A stretch of DNA of 64,000 nucleotides from Methylobacterium sp. GTDB taxonomy: Bacteria > Pseudomonadota > Alphaproteobacteria > Rhizobiales > Beijerinckiaceae. The translations under genes were made by a program, and so were the position numbers. This document shows, in pieces, positions 7,782-16,371 of this stretch (position 1 is the stretch's first letter; every line of letters begins with the position of its first letter). The stretch covers positions 36,001 through 100,000 of the forward strand of contig JADCBP010000011.1 in the NCBI GenBank assembly GCA_020253445.1, written 5' to 3'. The notes beneath the pieces are model-generated. The model was not told the DNA's origin. It did no database searches and saw nothing but the letters and a program-made list of their open reading frames with translations.

Positions 7782-9932
7782 TCAGGCGGCGCTGATCTGG
7801 TGCAGGGGCAGGCGGCTGATATCGCCGTCGCTTCGCAGCAATTCATCGAGCTGCTCGGCGGGAACGGGCTTCGAGAACAGGTAGCCCTGCAGCAGGTGGC
7901 AGCCCACGGCCTGCAGGAAACGGCGCTGTTCCTCTGTCTCGACGCCCTCGGCCGTGACTTCGAGGCCGAGCGCGCGCCCCAGATGCACGACCGAATGCAC
8001 GAGGATCGCGCTCTCGCCCGTCGCTTCCATCTGATCGAGGAAGGACTTGTCGATCTTGATCTTGTCGAAGGCGAAGCGCCGCAGATAGATCAGTGAGGAG
8101 TAACCCGTCCCGAAATCATCGAGCGCGAGCTTCACGCCGAGCGCGCGCAATTCCATCATCGCCGCCTGGGCTTGGTCGGCATCCTCGACGAGCACGCCTT
8201 CGGTCAGTTCCAGTTCGAGCTGATGCGATTGAACCGCGCATTCCTTCAGGACATCGGCCACCGAGGACACGAAATCCTTCTGCCGGAACTGCACGGCCGA
8301 GACATTCACGCCCACACGCAATCTCGGCCAGCGCGCGGCATCGCGCATGGCGCGCCGCATCACCCATTCGCCCAGCGGCACGATGAGCCCGCGCTCTTCC
8401 GCCGCCGCAACGAACATGGCCGGCGAGATCATCCCGTGTACCGGGTGACGCCAGCGCACGAGCGCCTCGACCGAGGCAATTCGGCCGGTATCGGCATGCA
8501 CCTGCGGCTGGTAGACGAGCGTGAGTTCGTCGCGCTCGATGGCGCCGCGCAGCTCGTCATCCACGAGTTTGCGCATGCGCTCATGTTCGTTCATCCGGTG
8601 TTCGTAGAGGTTGAAGCGGTTCCGCCCCTCGTTCTTCGCTCGATAGAGGGCGGTATCGGCCGCGCGCAGCAGGGTCGCGCTGTCGGTGCCGTCGCTGGGG
8701 CCGATCGCGATGCCGATGGTGACGCCGATGCGGATGTCGATCCCGTCCATCGTGAAAGGTCGGTTCGTGGCATCCACGATGGCCTGCGCGAGGCGCGTCG
8801 CATCGAGATGCGAGCGCACACTCGGAAGCAGGATGGCGAATTCGTCGCCACCGAGGCGGGCCAGCACGTCGGTCTGGCGCAGGAGCGGGCGCACGCGCGC
8901 GCCGAATTCCACGAGAACGCCATCGCCGGCCGCGTGCCCATAGGTGTCGTTCACGTCCTTGAACTTGTCGAGATCGAGCAGCAGCACCGCGAGCGAATGA
9001 CCGCGATGCGCCAGGTCGCCGATGTTCTCGTTCAGCGCGTCGATGAAGACCGTGCGGTTCGGCAGCCCCGACAGCGCGTCGTGGCGCGCCTCGTGGCTCG
9101 CCTGCGCCTCGCGGTGCAGCAATTCCTCGGTGCTACGGCGGATGCGCCGGAAGAGCAGCACGCCGACCGTCGCCACCACGCAGGTGCCAATCAAGCCGAA
9201 AAACGCGAGTTCAGCAAGGATATCAGAGGCTTCACGTGCCGGGTCCCAGATGACGGTCATCACCGAGCGGCTGTCCTGACCGGCAATCGACAGGCTCGTT
9301 TCCAGCGCGGAACGCCCGGGAATGACGCGGAGGTTGGGCAGGGCGAGCATGGTCGCGAGGCGGCGCAGTGTCGGCGCGTTGATCGGCCGGGTGGCCACCA
9401 GCACGAGATTGCGACCCACGGGAAGGGTGGCGAAGGTCATCAGCCCGGTGCCGTCCTGCACCACGCGTGCTTCGCGGCCGATGCCGAGCGTGGTGCCTTC
9501 CATGCCGCGCATGCGGGAATTCTCGACCAGGGCCTGTGCCGCGCGCGCGCGTTGCGCCACCACATCCGGCTCGCCGGCTTCCGCCAGCGTCACCCCATCC
9601 ATGCGGCTCACGAGAATGGCGTAATCGAGGTTCTGCCGGAGCAGCAGGTTCTGCAGGATGCGGTCGCGCTCCGCACGGGTCTGGTTTCCGGAGACGAGAT
9701 CACCCAGGCCTTCATCGCGTGAGAGTACGCCGAGCAATGCTTCGGCCTCGTAGTGAAAGCTTTGCGTGAGCTGATGTTTTTCGCGTTCCAGCTCGACGCT
9801 CAACTGCCGCGTCGCGGCGGAATGGGCCACAAAAGCGATGCTTCCCACCACGCACAGCACGAGCAGTGCGATCGGGATGAACAAGATCGACACGAGATGC
9901 CTGTTTCCGGCCTGTGACTTCTTCGAAACCAT
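7782..9932 (-). CDS. membrane-bound GGDEF-EAL protein (c-di-GMP turnover)
   Basis: About 716 residues. A transmembrane span near residues 15-38 is followed by a periplasmic sensor segment to about 235, a second span near 238-260, then GGDEF and EAL domains. The cyclase motif is intact (RLGGDEF, about 359-365), with an RxxD inhibitory site (RQTD) five residues before it. The phosphodiesterase motif VEALVRWRHP is intact near 488, and DDFGTGYSSL and the downstream EGVET motif are present. Both activities are thus possible, and which dominates cannot be read from sequence. ATG 9932 is favoured over 9971 because the extra 13 residues are not signal-like. It is monocistronic. Confidence 0.9.
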   Translation of the reverse strand: MVSKKSQAGNRHLVSILFIPIALLVLCVVGSIAFVAHSAATRQLSVELEREKHQLTQSFHYEAEALLGVLSRDEGLGDLVSGNQTRAERDRILQNLLLRQNLDYAILVSRMDGVTLAEAGEPDVVAQRARAAQALVENSRMRGMEGTTLGIGREARVVQDGTGLMTFATLPVGRNLVLVATRPINAPTLRRLATMLALPNLRVIPGRSALETSLSIAGQDSRSVMTVIWDPAREASDILAELAFFGLIGTCVVATVGVLLFRRIRRSTEELLHREAQASHEARHDALSGLPNRTVFIDALNENIGDLAHRGHSLAVLLLDLDKFKDVNDTYGHAAGDGVLVEFGARVRPLLRQTDVLARLGGDEFAILLPSVRSHLDATRLAQAIVDATNRPFTMDGIDIRIGVTIGIAIGPSDGTDSATLLRAADTALYRAKNEGRNRFNLYEHRMNEHERMRKLVDDELRGAIERDELTLVYQPQVHADTGRIASVEALVRWRHPVHGMISPAMFVAAAEERGLIVPLGEWVMRRAMRDAARWPRLRVGVNVSAVQFRQKDFVSSVADVLKECAVQSHQLELELTEGVLVEDADQAQAAMMELRALGVKLALDDFGTGYSSLIYLRRFAFDKIKIDKSFLDQMEATGESAILVHSVVHLGRALGLEVTAEGVETEEQRRFLQAVGCHLLQGYLFSKPVPAEQLDELLRSDGDISRLPLHQISAA

Positions 9933-10054
9933 CCCGTGGACCAACGCAACGCCACTGTTACAAATGCACACTGATTCATTTATGGGAAAGAAGGTTTACG
10001 GCGCGTTATCCTGCGCGGCATTTGCAGCCGGAACGTTCGAAAATCGCGGATCGG

Positions 10055-10831
10055 CTACAGGAGGCCCATGGCGCGGAAGCTCGCATGGCCTTTCCGACCG
10101 ATGATCAGGTGGTCGTGAACCGTCAGGCCCAGCGCTTCGGCATGCTCAATGATCTCGCGCGTCATCTCGATATCCGCGCGTGAGGGCGTGGTGTCGCCGG
10201 AGGGGTGATTGTGGACGAGGATGATCGCGGAAGCATTGAGCTGCAGGGCGCGGCGCATGATCTCGCGCGGATAGACCGGCGTGTGGTCGACCGTGCCCTT
10301 CTGCATCATCTCGTCCCGGATGAGGCCGTTCTTCTTGTCGAGGAAGAGCACGCGAAGCTGTTCGATCTCGGCGAAGCCCATCGTGGTGCGGCAGTAATCG
10401 AGCACGGCCTCCCAGGACGAAAGCACCTGCCGGCCGCGAATGGCGCCCTGGCTGATGCGCCGCGCGGCGGCCTCCAGCAGTTTCAGGTCATGCACGATGG
10501 CCGGGCCAATGCCTTTCACCTCGGCGAGGTGTTCGGGCGCGGCGCCGATCACTTCCGCGAAGCTTCCGAACCGGGCAATGAGCGCCTTCGCGACCCCCTT
10601 CACATCCGCGCGCGGAATGGAGCGGAACAGCACAAGCTCCAGCAATTCGTAATCCGGGAGTTGGTCCGGCCCTTCGGCAAAGCGCGCGCGGAGGCGTTCG
10701 CGATGGCCATGGTAATGCGGAGCCTCGGCAGCGTTCGCCGGCAGATCACTCTGCAGGCTCGCTTCCCCCGGGGCTTTCCTGCGTTGGCCTTTGCCTTTCG
10801 GGCGTGAGGGAGGGAATGCACGGTCTGTCAT
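10055..10831 (-). CDS. radC: RadC-family JAB/MPN domain protein
   Basis: A 258-residue protein with a Lys/Arg-rich, probably disordered first 35 residues, a UPF0758 N-terminal helical region (ERLRARF...[10 protein letters not shown]), a helix-hairpin-helix ([13 protein letters not shown]) and a C-terminal JAB metalloprotease-like domain. The JAMM metal motif [15 protein letters not shown] is complete, with a preceding Glu ([11 protein letters not shown]). The historical 'DNA repair' label is not supported biochemically and the function is unknown. It lies 6 bp downstream of map on the same strand, so the two are probably co-transcribed. Confidence 0.92.
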   Translation of the reverse strand: MTDRAFPPSRPKGKGQRRKAPGEASLQSDLPANAAEAPHYHGHRERLRARFAEGPDQLPDYELLELVLFRSIPRADVKGVAKALIARFGSFAEVIGAAPEHLAEVKGIGPAIVHDLKLLEAAARRISQGAIRGRQVLSSWEAVLDYCRTTMGFAEIEQLRVLFLDKKNGLIRDEMMQKGTVDHTPVYPREIMRRALQLNASAIILVHNHPSGDTTPSRADIEMTREIIEHAEALGLTVHDHLIIGRKGHASFRAMGLL

Positions 10832-10837
10832 GCGCGG

Positions 10838-11680
10838 TCAGGGCAGGGTGGCGGGCCTCGGGGGCACAGGCTGGGCCGGGAAATCCAGCCCCTTCGGCGA
10901 GCGCGTGAAGATCTCGACGCCCGTCTCGGTCACGCCGATGGTGTGCTCGAACTGGGCGGAGAGCGAGCGATCACGCGTCACGGCTGTCCAGCCATCCGCG
11001 AGGATCTTCACATGCGGGCGCCCGAGATTGATCATCGGCTCGATGGTGAAGAACATGCCGGGCTTCAGCACCGCGCCTTCGCCGGCCCGGCCGTAATGCA
11101 GGATGTTGGGCTCGTCATGGAAAAGCTGGCCGAGGCCATGGCCACAGAAATCCCGCACCACCGAGCAGCGCTCGGCTTCCGCAAAGACCTGGATCGCCTC
11201 GCCGATATGTCCGAGCGTCGCGCCGGGCTTCACGACCGCCATGCCCCGCTCGAGGCTTTCATGCGTGACCTCGAGAAGGCGCATGGCGCGCCGCGGAATT
11301 TCGCCCACGGCATACATGCGGCTTGCATCCCCATGCCAGCCATCGACGATGAATGTCACGTCGATATTGACGATGTCGCCCTCGCGCAGGGGCTTGTCCG
11401 AGGGGATGCCATGGCACACCACATGGTTGATGCTGGTGCAGCAGGAACGCGGATAGCCGTGGTAATAGAGCGTGGCCGGGAAGGCCTTGTGATCCATGGC
11501 GAATTCGAACACCGCGCGGTCGATCGCGTCGGTTGTCACACCGGGCTGAACCATCGGCACCAGCATGTCGAGCGCCTCGGCCGTAAGGCGCCCAGCCTTG
11601 CGCATGGCCGCGAAGGCTTCCGGCCCGTGCAGACGGATCGAGCCCGGCTGGCGGCGAACGAGGGTGGTGGAATTATTCAT
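10838..11680 (-). CDS. map: type I methionine aminopeptidase
   Basis: A 280-residue cytosolic metalloenzyme that removes the initiator Met from nascent proteins. The conserved residues are present: His in VVCHGIPSD, metal Asp pair in NIDVTFIVDGWHGDAS, His in GHGLGQLFHDEPN, Glu in TIEPMIN and Glu in FEHTIGVT. The SCCTSINHVVCHG segment is typical of type I. ATG 11680 is used because the upstream in-frame residues are not conserved in the family. Its C-terminal tail (PKGLDFPAQPVPPRP) is slightly extended. A long form of the palindromic repeat sits 53 bp upstream of the start. Confidence 0.95.
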   Translation of the reverse strand: MNNSTTLVRRQPGSIRLHGPEAFAAMRKAGRLTAEALDMLVPMVQPGVTTDAIDRAVFEFAMDHKAFPATLYYHGYPRSCCTSINHVVCHGIPSDKPLREGDIVNIDVTFIVDGWHGDASRMYAVGEIPRRAMRLLEVTHESLERGMAVVKPGATLGHIGEAIQVFAEAERCSVVRDFCGHGLGQLFHDEPNILHYGRAGEGAVLKPGMFFTIEPMINLGRPHVKILADGWTAVTRDRSLSAQFEHTIGVTETGVEIFTRSPKGLDFPAQPVPPRPATLP

Positions 11681-11732
11681 GAAAGAAATATGGCTCCGCA
11701 GATCTTGAGCGGCAAGGGAATGCCACAAGGTT

Positions 11733-11837
11733 TAGAGCATTTTCCGATCCAGTGGATACCGGTTGGTCGAAGAAAATGCGTGAAATAATCAGGAATGAGA
11801 GCGGAAGGCCTCTTTCAATCAGATCGGACTGCGCTCT
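11733..11837 (+). repeat. dispersed palindromic repeat, copy 2 (long form)
   Basis: About 105 bp with two stem-loops. The first pairs GCATTTTC (11738-11745) with GAAAATGC near 11772-11779, around the core AGTGGATACCGGTTGG. The second pairs GAGAGC (11797-11802) with GCGCTCT at the right end. It fills the space between the divergent map gene and the FkbM methyltransferase. The long form is shared with the tandem copies at 14157-14355. Confidence 0.8.
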
Positions 11838-11933
11838 CGTCGGTTCGCTGCGCGGCTCCAAGAGCCATCTTGCGGGATGCCGGACGAGCAGATCCCGCGT
11901 GCATTTTCCGCGATCCGGGATTATGGGCAGCCC

Positions 11934-12773
11934 ATGACCGATCTTTCCACCAATGCGCCCGGTTGGGGCGCACATGCGCCGCGCGGCGCCGTTGCCCGCC
12001 TCATCGGGCTCACCCGATCCATGCCCGCCGGCTGGCTGGGCAAGCGCCTCGGCTTTGCCTTCCGCAAGCTCGCGATCCTGCTGCTGGGCGGCAGGCCGGT
12101 GGATGCGGAGAGCCTCGGCGCCCGCTTCCGCCTCGCGCCCTACAACAATGTCTGCGAAAAGCGCATTCTCTTCGCGCCGCAGGATTTCGATGCGGCCGAG
12201 CGTGAATATCTCGCCGGGCTGATTGGTGCGCGTTTCACCTTCCTCGATATCGGCGCGAATATTGGCGGCTATGCCCTTGCGCTTGCGGCCAGGGCGGGGC
12301 GCGACGCGCGCATCCTCGCCTTCGAGCCGCAGCCAGACGTGTTCGATCGGCTCATCTTCAACATCAGCATCAACCCCTTCGGCACGGTGAAGGCCATGGC
12401 TTTGGCCGTGGCGGATCGCGACGGCGAACTCACGCTCTTTCTCGATCCCGCCAACCAGGGCGAGGCGAGCGTGAAGATCGTCAATCAGGATCGCGCCGGC
12501 CGCGTCCGCGTTCCCGCCCGCGCATTGCTCGGGATCGTGGAGGATGAGGGCCTTGACCACATCGATGCGATGAAGCTCGATGTGGAAGGCGCCGAGGACA
12601 TCATCCTCCAGCGCTTCCTCACCGATGCGCCCGCAAGCCTCTGGCCCCGCGCCATCGTGCTGGAAAAGGGCGAAAGCCGCTGGAGCATCGATCTCCTCGG
12701 CTTCCTTGCCTCCAAAGGCTATCGCCGCGTGATGGAAACGCGCAACAACCACGTGCTGGAACATGCGCCATGA
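11934..12773 (+). CDS. FkbM-family SAM-dependent methyltransferase
   Basis: About 279 residues. The SAM-binding motif I reads FLDIGANIGGYALA, followed by the acidic AFEPQPDVF and the FkbM-typical MKLDVEGAEDIIL near the C-terminal third. The N-terminal 60 residues contain a hydrophobic stretch (LAILLLGG) before the catalytic domain. FkbM enzymes O-methylate sugars or other small molecules; no glycan cluster adjoins this gene, so the substrate is unknown. ATG 11934 is preferred over GTG/ATG codons further upstream; no strong ribosome site was seen. The end overlaps the next gene by 4 bp. Confidence 0.85.
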   Translation: MTDLSTNAPGWGAHAPRGAVARLIGLTRSMPAGWLGKRLGFAFRKLAILLLGGRPVDAESLGARFRLAPYNNVCEKRILFAPQDFDAAEREYLAGLIGARFTFLDIGANIGGYALALAARAGRDARILAFEPQPDVFDRLIFNISINPFGTVKAMALAVADRDGELTLFLDPANQGEASVKIVNQDRAGRVRVPARALLGIVEDEGLDHIDAMKLDVEGAEDIILQRFLTDAPASLWPRAIVLEKGESRWSIDLLGFLASKGYRRVMETRNNHVLEHAP

Positions 12774-13513
12774 GCCAGGTGACCGCCGCCATTCTGGTGA
12801 TCGGCGACGAGATTCTCTCGGGGCGCACCAAGGACAAGAATATTGGCTACATCGCCGAATATCTCACCAATTCCGGCATTGACCTGCGCGAAGTGCGCGT
12901 GGTGCCGGATGTGGAGGAGGAGATCGTCGGCGCGATCAACGCCTTGCGTTTGCGCTACACCTACCTCTTCACGACCGGTGGCATCGGCCCGACTCATGAT
13001 GACATCACCGCGGATTGCGTGGCCAGGGCTTTCGGCGTCTCGATCGCGGTCGATGAGCGCGCGGTCAACGTCATGCTCGATCGCTACAAGCGCGAGGAGC
13101 TGAACGAAGCCCGCCTGCGCATGGCGCGCATTCCGGCCGGTGCGGAGCTGATCGACAACCCGATCTCGAAAGCGCCGGGCTTCATGATCGGCAATGTCAT
13201 CGTGATGGCCGGCGTGCCGAACATCATGCAGGCCATGCTCGATGACGTTGCGCCGCGCCTCAGGACGGGTTCGCGCGTGCTCGCGCGCACGGTGGATGCC
13301 GCCGGTCTCGGCGAGGGGATCTATGCCGGGGGCCTTGCCGCGATCGCGGTCGCGCATCCGGCGGTGTCGATCGGCTCCTATCCGGCATTTCAGGCCGGCG
13401 GTTTCCGCAACCAGATCGTGCTGCGGAGCCGTGATGAAGCCGCGCTTGAAGCTGCAGAAAAGGCTGTGATTGGCTTCATCGCGGGGCTTTCGTCGGATCG
13501 GGCACCGGTTTAG
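12770..13513 (+). CDS. CinA N-terminal-type molybdopterin-binding domain protein
   Basis: A 247-residue protein consisting of the MoCF-like domain found at the N-terminus of CinA (competence/damage-inducible) proteins. The motifs are AAILVIGDEILSGRTKDKN at the start, FTTGGIGPTHDDITADCVA near 65-83, and PGFMIGNVIVMAGVP near 137-151. The nicotinamide-nucleotide deamidase domain of full CinA is absent, so this is the short stand-alone form common in alphaproteobacteria. Function is unproven; nucleotide pyrophosphatase activity is known for CinA homologues. It is coupled to the upstream methyltransferase by ATGA. Confidence 0.88.
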   Translation: MSQVTAAILVIGDEILSGRTKDKNIGYIAEYLTNSGIDLREVRVVPDVEEEIVGAINALRLRYTYLFTTGGIGPTHDDITADCVARAFGVSIAVDERAVNVMLDRYKREELNEARLRMARIPAGAELIDNPISKAPGFMIGNVIVMAGVPNIMQAMLDDVAPRLRTGSRVLARTVDAAGLGEGIYAGGLAAIAVAHPAVSIGSYPAFQAGGFRNQIVLRSRDEAALEAAEKAVIGFIAGLSSDRAPV

Positions 13514-13543
13514 GAACAAGCCTCGCCGCAGGGGAGAAAGATC

Positions 13544-14062
13544 ATGAATGCCGCGCCCGCGCCCCAAGCCATTCCCGAAAAGGCCTTCCCGGTCTCCTGG
13601 GACCAGTTCCACCGGGATGCCCGAATGCTGGCCTGGCGGCTCGCGGGCTCTGGGCCTTTCAGCTCCATCGTCTGCATCACCCGCGGTGGTCTCGTTCCGG
13701 CGGCAATCATTGCGCGCGAACTCGAACTCAGGATGATCGAGACGGTCTGCATCGCCTCCTACCACAATTACACCGATCAGGGCGGCTTGCAGGTGCTCAA
13801 GGGCATCGACCACGTGATCACCGGCACGGATGGCGGCAGGGGCGTGCTGGTGCTCGACGATCTCGTCGATACCGGAAAGACCGTGAAGATCGTGCGGGAC
13901 ATGCTGCCGAACGCGCATTTCGCGACCGTCTACGCGAAGCCTCTGGGCCGCCCGCTGGTCGATACCTTCATCACCGAAGTGAGCCAGGACAGCTGGATCT
14001 ATTTCCCGTGGGATATGGGGTTCGCCTTCCAGCCGCCGATCATGAAGGGTGCCGCCGGCTGA
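13544..14062 (+). CDS. gpt: xanthine phosphoribosyltransferase
   Basis: A 172-residue type I phosphoribosyltransferase that salvages xanthine/guanine with PRPP. The PRPP-binding loop [13 protein letters not shown] (about 101-113), an N-terminal [11 protein letters not shown], and a C-terminal WIYFPWDMG resemble E. coli Gpt and alphaproteobacterial Xpt. A good ribosome site (GGGGAG) precedes ATG 13544. It begins 30 bp after the CinA-like gene on the same strand and may share its transcript. Purine-base salvage next to a nitrogen-heterocycle catabolic island is noteworthy but may be coincidence. Confidence 0.9.
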   Translation: MNAAPAPQAIPEKAFPVSWDQFHRDARMLAWRLAGSGPFSSIVCITRGGLVPAAIIARELELRMIETVCIASYHNYTDQGGLQVLKGIDHVITGTDGGRGVLVLDDLVDTGKTVKIVRDMLPNAHFATVYAKPLGRPLVDTFITEVSQDSWIYFPWDMGFAFQPPIMKGAAG

Positions 14063-14156
14063 TGGATTTTCCCTCGATTCATGGCGTCAATCTCCGGTAA
14101 CGAACAGGAACATCCGGGGAAGCCTTGCCCGATGCCAGGAAAGCGAGCGGATCGTG

Positions 14157-14252
14157 CGCCCGCCAAGTGGATAAAGGTTGGCGAAAAAAGCGGATGCGAC
14201 AACAATAAGAGTGAGCGCCAGATCTCTTTCTGACAGATCGGTTTGCGCTCTG
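14157..14252 (+). repeat. dispersed palindromic repeat, copy 3 (long form, tandem)
   Basis: About 96 bp, directly followed by copy 4. The left stem-loop has degenerated outer arms but keeps CGCCAAGTGGATAAAGGTTGGCG; the right stem-loop keeps GAGTGAGCGCCAGATC and GATCGGTTTGCGCTC. With copy 4 it fills the space between gpt and the convergent atzH-like gene and could terminate both transcripts. Confidence 0.8.
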
Positions 14253-14355
14253 GAGCATCCGCCCGCCAAGTGGATACCGGTTGGCGGAAAAAGCGGATGC
14301 GACAACAACAAGAGTGAGCGCCAGATCTAATTCTATCAGATCGTTTTGCGCTCTG
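14253..14355 (+). repeat. dispersed palindromic repeat, copy 4 (long form, tandem)
   Basis: About 103 bp. The left stem-loop is perfectly nested: GCATCCGC (14256-14263) pairs with GCGGATGC (14293-14300), and CCGCCAA pairs with TTGGCGG around GTGGATACCGG. The right stem-loop has AGATCT facing the complementary CAGATCG region and ends GCGCTCT. Compared with copy 1, the inner arm has A-to-C on one side and T-to-G on the other, a compensatory change. Confidence 0.85.
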
Positions 14356-14364
14356 GACTTGGGA

Positions 14365-14754
14365 TCACGCCGGTTCGACGATCACGCTGACATGCGCGGC
14401 CACCACGCGCCAGCCCTCCGGGCTGCGCAGCCAGACCTGGCTCTGCCGGCCCACCTTGCCCGCCATGCTGTCACGCCGGAACAGCGTCCATGCCGTCGCC
14501 ATGTCGCGGCCATAGGTGGTGATCAGCGTGCGTTCGAGCCTGCGTTCGAGGCCCAGGGGCGAGCGCGCGGCGCGAAAGGCCGCGATCTCCGCATAGCCAT
14601 AGAGGTTCTCTGCCCCGCCATAGCGCACGGTTTTTTCGCTGTTCAGGAACAACCGATCGAGCGTTTCCACGTCATTCGTCACCAGGGCACGCTCATATTC
14701 GGCGAAGGCGGCTTCCACCTCGGCCTTCACCTCGGGAATGTCGATCTCCAGCAT
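14365..14754 (-). CDS. atzH: AtzH/HpxZ-like protein (DUF3225, SnoaL-like)
   Basis: A 129-residue NTF2/SnoaL-fold protein of the AtzH/HpxZ group: EIDIPEVKAEVEAAFAEYE at the N-terminus, FRAARSPLGLERRL in the middle and WRVVAAHVSV at the end. Homologues accompany AtzE/AtzG amidohydrolases in s-triazine and oxalurate catabolic clusters; AtzH has been described as a decarboxylating helper in cyanuric acid breakdown. It is the last gene of the minus-strand operon; its start overlaps the AtzE-like stop by a single base (14754). Tandem palindromic repeats lie directly downstream and may end the transcript. Confidence 0.85.
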   Translation of the reverse strand: MLEIDIPEVKAEVEAAFAEYERALVTNDVETLDRLFLNSEKTVRYGGAENLYGYAEIAAFRAARSPLGLERRLERTLITTYGRDMATAWTLFRRDSMAGKVGRQSQVWLRSPEGWRVVAAHVSVIVEPA

Positions 14755-16157
14755 CAGGTGATCTCCGGCACGATCGAAATTGCGACGCCCTGCTTTTCCA
14801 GCGCGTGGGCGACGCGCAGGGCGAGATCCTCGCGGCCTGGCGCCGCGATCACCTGCACCCCCAGGGGCAGGCCGTTCGGCGCAGGCATCGGCGCGGTGAC
14901 GACCGGCAGGCCGGCGAAGGAAATCGGCTGCGTGAGGAGCCCGAGATTGGCGCGCACGGGCAGTTCCTGGCCATCGAGAACGAAGGTCTTCTGCTCCACC
15001 AGCGGCGCGGTGCAGGGGGTCGCGGGCGCGAGAAACACGTCATGCTGCTCGAAGAGCTTCGCGACCAGCGCGCAGTAATGCCGCCGGAACTTGTATGCCT
15101 GCACCAGCATGCTTCCCGGCAGCAGGTTTCCGGCCACGAGCCGGTCGCGCACCTCGGGGTCGAAATCGGCGATGCGTGTCTTCAGCCGTTCGCGATGGAG
15201 CGCACCACCCTCGACCATGGTGATGATGAAGGCGGCCGCGCGGGCCCGCGCCGCTTCCGGCCATTCGACCGTGTCGGTCGCCCCGAGCGCCGCGGCCGCC
15301 TCGTCCACGGCAGCGAAGGATGCCGGATGCGCCATCGCGCGGAAATAACCGCCTGCAATGGCGATCCGCAGGCCGGAAGGGTCGTGATCGAGTTCGGGCA
15401 GCACGGGCTTTGGCGCATCCTTCCAGCAAGCGGGATCGGCTGCATCCGGCCCCGCCATCGCGTCGAAGGCGAGCGCGAGATCGCGCGTGGAGCGCGCCAT
15501 CGGACCGAGATGATCGAGGCTCGCGACGAAGGGGAAGGTATGGGCGCGGGAAAGCGCGCCGAAAGTCGGTTTCAGCCCGAAAAGCCCGCACAGCGCGGAG
15601 GGCACGCGGATCGAGCCATTGGTATCCGAACCGAGGGTCAGCGCTGCGAGGCCGCCCGCCGCCGCGGCACCGGAACCACCGGAGGAGCCGCCGGTCATCC
15701 GGGCGGTGTCGTGCGGGTTGCGGGAGGGGCCGTCATGCACGTTCCGGCCCGTGAAATCATAGGCATATTCGCCCATGTTCAGGGCGCCAAGCAGCACGGC
15801 ATCCGCCGCTTCGAGCCGCGTGACCAGGGTCGCATCCTGCTTCGCGGGCGGGTGATCGCGATTGATCTTCGAGCCGGCGCGGGTCGCAAGGCCCGCAACA
15901 TCGAACAGGTTCTTGACGGCGAAGGGCACACCCGCGAGCGGGCCAGGAGCTTTGCCACTGGCCCGCTTGGCATCCACGGCCTGAGCGGTTTTCCTCGCGC
16001 GTTCGGCCGTGACATCGGTGTAGGCCCCGAGCTTGCCGTTCAGCGCCGCGATGCGCGCGAGATGCGCCTCTGTAACGGCAAGCGCGGAAACCTCGCCCGC
16101 CTTCACGGCCGCAGCAATCACATGGGCTGGCGCCTTCGTCCAGTCGCGCTCAGCCAT
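14754..16157 (-). CDS. atzE: AtzE-family amidohydrolase (1-carboxybiuret hydrolase-like)
   Basis: A 467-residue amidase-signature enzyme. The Ser-cisSer-Lys triad is complete: Lys82 (FAVKNLFD), Ser158 in TGGSSGGSG and nucleophile Ser182 in GSDTNGSIR; the 24-residue spacing between the Ser residues is the usual one. In Pseudomonas sp. ADP, AtzE with AtzG hydrolyses 1-carboxybiuret, the product of cyanuric acid ring opening. The ATG at 16157 overlaps the AtzG-like gene by 8 bp, as expected for a co-translated complex, and upstream in-frame sequence is the AtzG shadow. The exact amide substrate here is inferred from neighbours; a GatA-like amidase for another small urea derivative is possible. 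Confidence 0.88.
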   Translation of the reverse strand: MAERDWTKAPAHVIAAAVKAGEVSALAVTEAHLARIAALNGKLGAYTDVTAERARKTAQAVDAKRASGKAPGPLAGVPFAVKNLFDVAGLATRAGSKINRDHPPAKQDATLVTRLEAADAVLLGALNMGEYAYDFTGRNVHDGPSRNPHDTARMTGGSSGGSGAAAAGGLAALTLGSDTNGSIRVPSALCGLFGLKPTFGALSRAHTFPFVASLDHLGPMARSTRDLALAFDAMAGPDAADPACWKDAPKPVLPELDHDPSGLRIAIAGGYFRAMAHPASFAAVDEAAAALGATDTVEWPEAARARAAAFIITMVEGGALHRERLKTRIADFDPEVRDRLVAGNLLPGSMLVQAYKFRRHYCALVAKLFEQHDVFLAPATPCTAPLVEQKTFVLDGQELPVRANLGLLTQPISFAGLPVVTAPMPAPNGLPLGVQVIAAPGREDLALRVAHALEKQGVAISIVPEIT

Positions 16158-16359
16158 GGGCCTGCTCCCGCGCGGCGAAAATCGCGGCCGGTTCGATATC
16201 ATCCGGCAGCGGGTAATCCATGAACGACGCAGCCAGCCGGAAGGCGAGCGCGACATTGCGCGCGACTTCCGAAAGGTCCGCCTGATCGAGCGGCAGGCCC
16301 ATCGCATCGGCCAACACGCGAGAATAGGCCTCGGGATCGGGGAGAGGGTTCTGTGGCAT
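16150..16359 (-). CDS. atzG: AtzG-like small subunit (DUF4089, GatC-like)
   Basis: A 69-residue helical protein with the DUF4089 pattern: DPEAYSRVLADAMGLPLD, then VARNVALAFRLAASFMDYPLPDDIEPA, ending in a short charged tail. AtzG is a vestigial GatC-type subunit that stabilises AtzE in a heterotetramer. Here it lies directly before and overlaps the AtzE-like gene by 8 bp, and follows the AtzF-like gene by 12 bp. The presence of this easily missed subunit strongly supports the AtzE assignment. Confidence 0.88.
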   Translation of the reverse strand: MPQNPLPDPEAYSRVLADAMGLPLDQADLSEVARNVALAFRLAASFMDYPLPDDIEPAAIFAAREQAHG

Positions 16360-16371
16360 CGAGGGTCCGGT

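Noticed and set aside
14365..14754. AtzH-like protein as a polyketide or steroid enzyme of the SnoaL fold
   Set aside because: Gene order with AtzE, AtzG and AtzF and the sequence pattern fit AtzH/HpxZ better.
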